Assembly (NCBI GenBank): GCA_947496345.1 | Contig: CANMCL010000013.1 | Coordinates: forward strand, 1 to 14,801 | From: Actinomycetota bacterium | GTDB lineage: Bacteria; Actinomycetota; Actinomycetes; Nanopelagicales; Nanopelagicaceae | Length of the DNA: 14,801 nt | Reading direction: 5' to 3' | In this document: positions 14,638 to 14,801 of the stretch, one piece after another | How positions within the stretch are numbered: the stretch's first letter is position 1 | How the letters are laid out: each line of letters starts with the position of its first letter | Translations under genes and position numbers: made by a program | Notes under the pieces: model-generated | Told to the model about the DNA's origin: nothing | The model's input: only the letters and a program-made list of their open reading frames with translations | Database searches by the model: none

Positions 14638-14643
14638 AACCTA
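14638..14643 (-). promoter_or_regulatory. -10 element (TAGGTT) for leaderless ppx
   Basis: Read on the minus strand, TAGGTT is followed by 6 nt and then the ppx ATG, predicting a transcript that starts at the A of ATG. The spacing is the same as for cysS. No Shine-Dalgarno sequence and no clear -35 are seen. It sits in the 95-nt divergent region shared with the tRNA promoter. Confidence 0.5.
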
Positions 14644-14670
14644 CCCGTCTGCGCTGCAGAGATTGATGAT

Positions 14671-14699
14671 TTTTAGATTACGCCGTTAACTGCCATAAT
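14671..14699 (+). promoter_or_regulatory. Probable tRNA-Thr promoter
   Basis: CATAAT at 14694-14699 differs from TATAAT by one base and lies 27 nt before the tRNA. A weak -35 (TTTTAG, 14671-14676) is 17 nt upstream of it. Predicted initiation near 14706 would give a short 5' leader of about 20 nt. An alternative pairing is TTGATG (14663-14668) with TTAACT (14686-14691). Confidence 0.38.
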
Positions 14700-14726
14700 T
14701 ACGCCCGTTGCCTGCAAAGGTGGCAA

Positions 14727-14801
14727 GCCTCTCTAGCTCAGTGGTAGAGCAGCGCACTTGTAATGCGCAGGTCGTCAGTTCAATCCTGACGGGGGGCTCC
14801 A
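14727..14801 (+). tRNA. tRNA-Thr (anticodon UGU)
   Basis: The full cloverleaf can be folded by eye. The acceptor GCCTCTC pairs with GGGGGGC (two G-U wobbles). The D stem is GCTC/GAGC with an AGTGGTA loop. The anticodon stem GCGCA/TGCGC encloses loop CTTGTAA with anticodon TGT, which reads ACA and other ACN threonine codons. The variable region is AGGTC, and the T arm is GTCAG-TTCAATC-CTGAC. The discriminator is T and CCA is encoded. G1-C72 and C2-G71 agree with known threonine identity elements. The gene ends on the last base of the window, so what follows, perhaps a further tRNA, is not visible. The intact length of 75 nt including CCA shows no sign of insertion or truncation. Confidence 0.96.

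Noticed and set aside
14112..14666. A 184-aa open frame on the plus strand opposite ppx
   Set aside because: It is antisense to a clear Ppx/GppA gene, is His/Leu/Arg-rich and has no family motif.
14648..14674. TCTGC/GCAGA hairpin with a downstream T-run, considered as an intrinsic terminator
   Set aside because: The stem is only 5 bp and the T-run is 9 nt away. No plus-strand transcript ends there, and the region is better explained as promoter DNA for ppx and the tRNA.
1..14801. Mobile elements, CRISPR arrays, defence systems, long repeats or transferred islands
   Set aside because: No transposase, integrase, direct-repeat arrays or sharp composition shift was seen. Every sizeable stretch is explained by conserved housekeeping genes. 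A tRNA at the window end could be an integration site, but nothing visible supports that.

Overview
The window looks like ordinary, densely packed chromosome from an actinobacterium with modest GC (by eye about 45-48%). I read that from gene content and order. CarD, IspD/IspF, CysS and an RlmB-type 2'-O-methyltransferase follow one another, with an LpqE-like lipoprotein divergent from carD. MshA is followed by a YbjN-domain protein and Gpm, and a two-domain MutT1 sits beside Ppk. These are the neighbourhoods known from Mycobacterium (for example Rv3584-Rv3579c, Rv0486-Rv0489, Rv2984-Rv2985c) and Streptomyces. The compactness and low GC would suit a streamlined aquatic lineage such as the freshwater acI group (Nanopelagicales). 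That placement is inference; I cannot run a phylogeny.

Layout. (1) 1-2753, plus strand: the 3' end of a Fur-family metalloregulator, then ygfZ, two very small single-membrane-span ORFs (24 and 44 aa), a nitrobindin/FABP-like haem beta-barrel and an asparaginase-II-family protein, nearly all within a few bases of each other. (2) 2774-5300, plus strand: mshA (first step of mycothiol synthesis), a YbjN-domain protein and phosphoglycerate mutase. (3) 5266-5787, minus strand: an LpqE-like lipoprotein whose 3' end overlaps the end of gpmA by 35 nt. (4) From 5893, plus strand: carD and a fused ispDF (isoprenoid MEP pathway), then cysS, rlmB, an SGNH hydrolase, ppk and mutT1. (5) 13714-14631, minus strand: Ppx/GppA phosphatase, convergent with mutT1. 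(6) 14727-14801: tRNA-Thr(UGU) with encoded CCA, ending exactly at the window edge.

How the parts fit. ppk, mutT1 and ppx form a polyphosphate and nucleotide-cleaning group. mshA and cysS both bear on thiol/cysteine use, since mycothiol contains cysteine. Fur, YgfZ (Fe-S maintenance) and nitrobindin form a small iron/haem/redox group. carD heads a unit with the essential gene ispDF.

Regulation. Several genes have a TANNNT -10 hexamer placed 6-7 nt before the start codon (44-aa ORF, mshA, cysS, ppx, and less clearly gpmA and lpqE). That is the geometry of leaderless transcripts. carD instead has a short leader with a Shine-Dalgarno sequence. I found no mobile elements, CRISPR arrays, convincing intrinsic terminators or repeats. 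No stretch over 300 bases lacks a gene. I see no clearly novel multi-gene system. The points most worth a second look are the ispDF fusion, the two mini membrane ORFs, the leaderless promoter pattern and the gpmA/lpqE 3' overlap.
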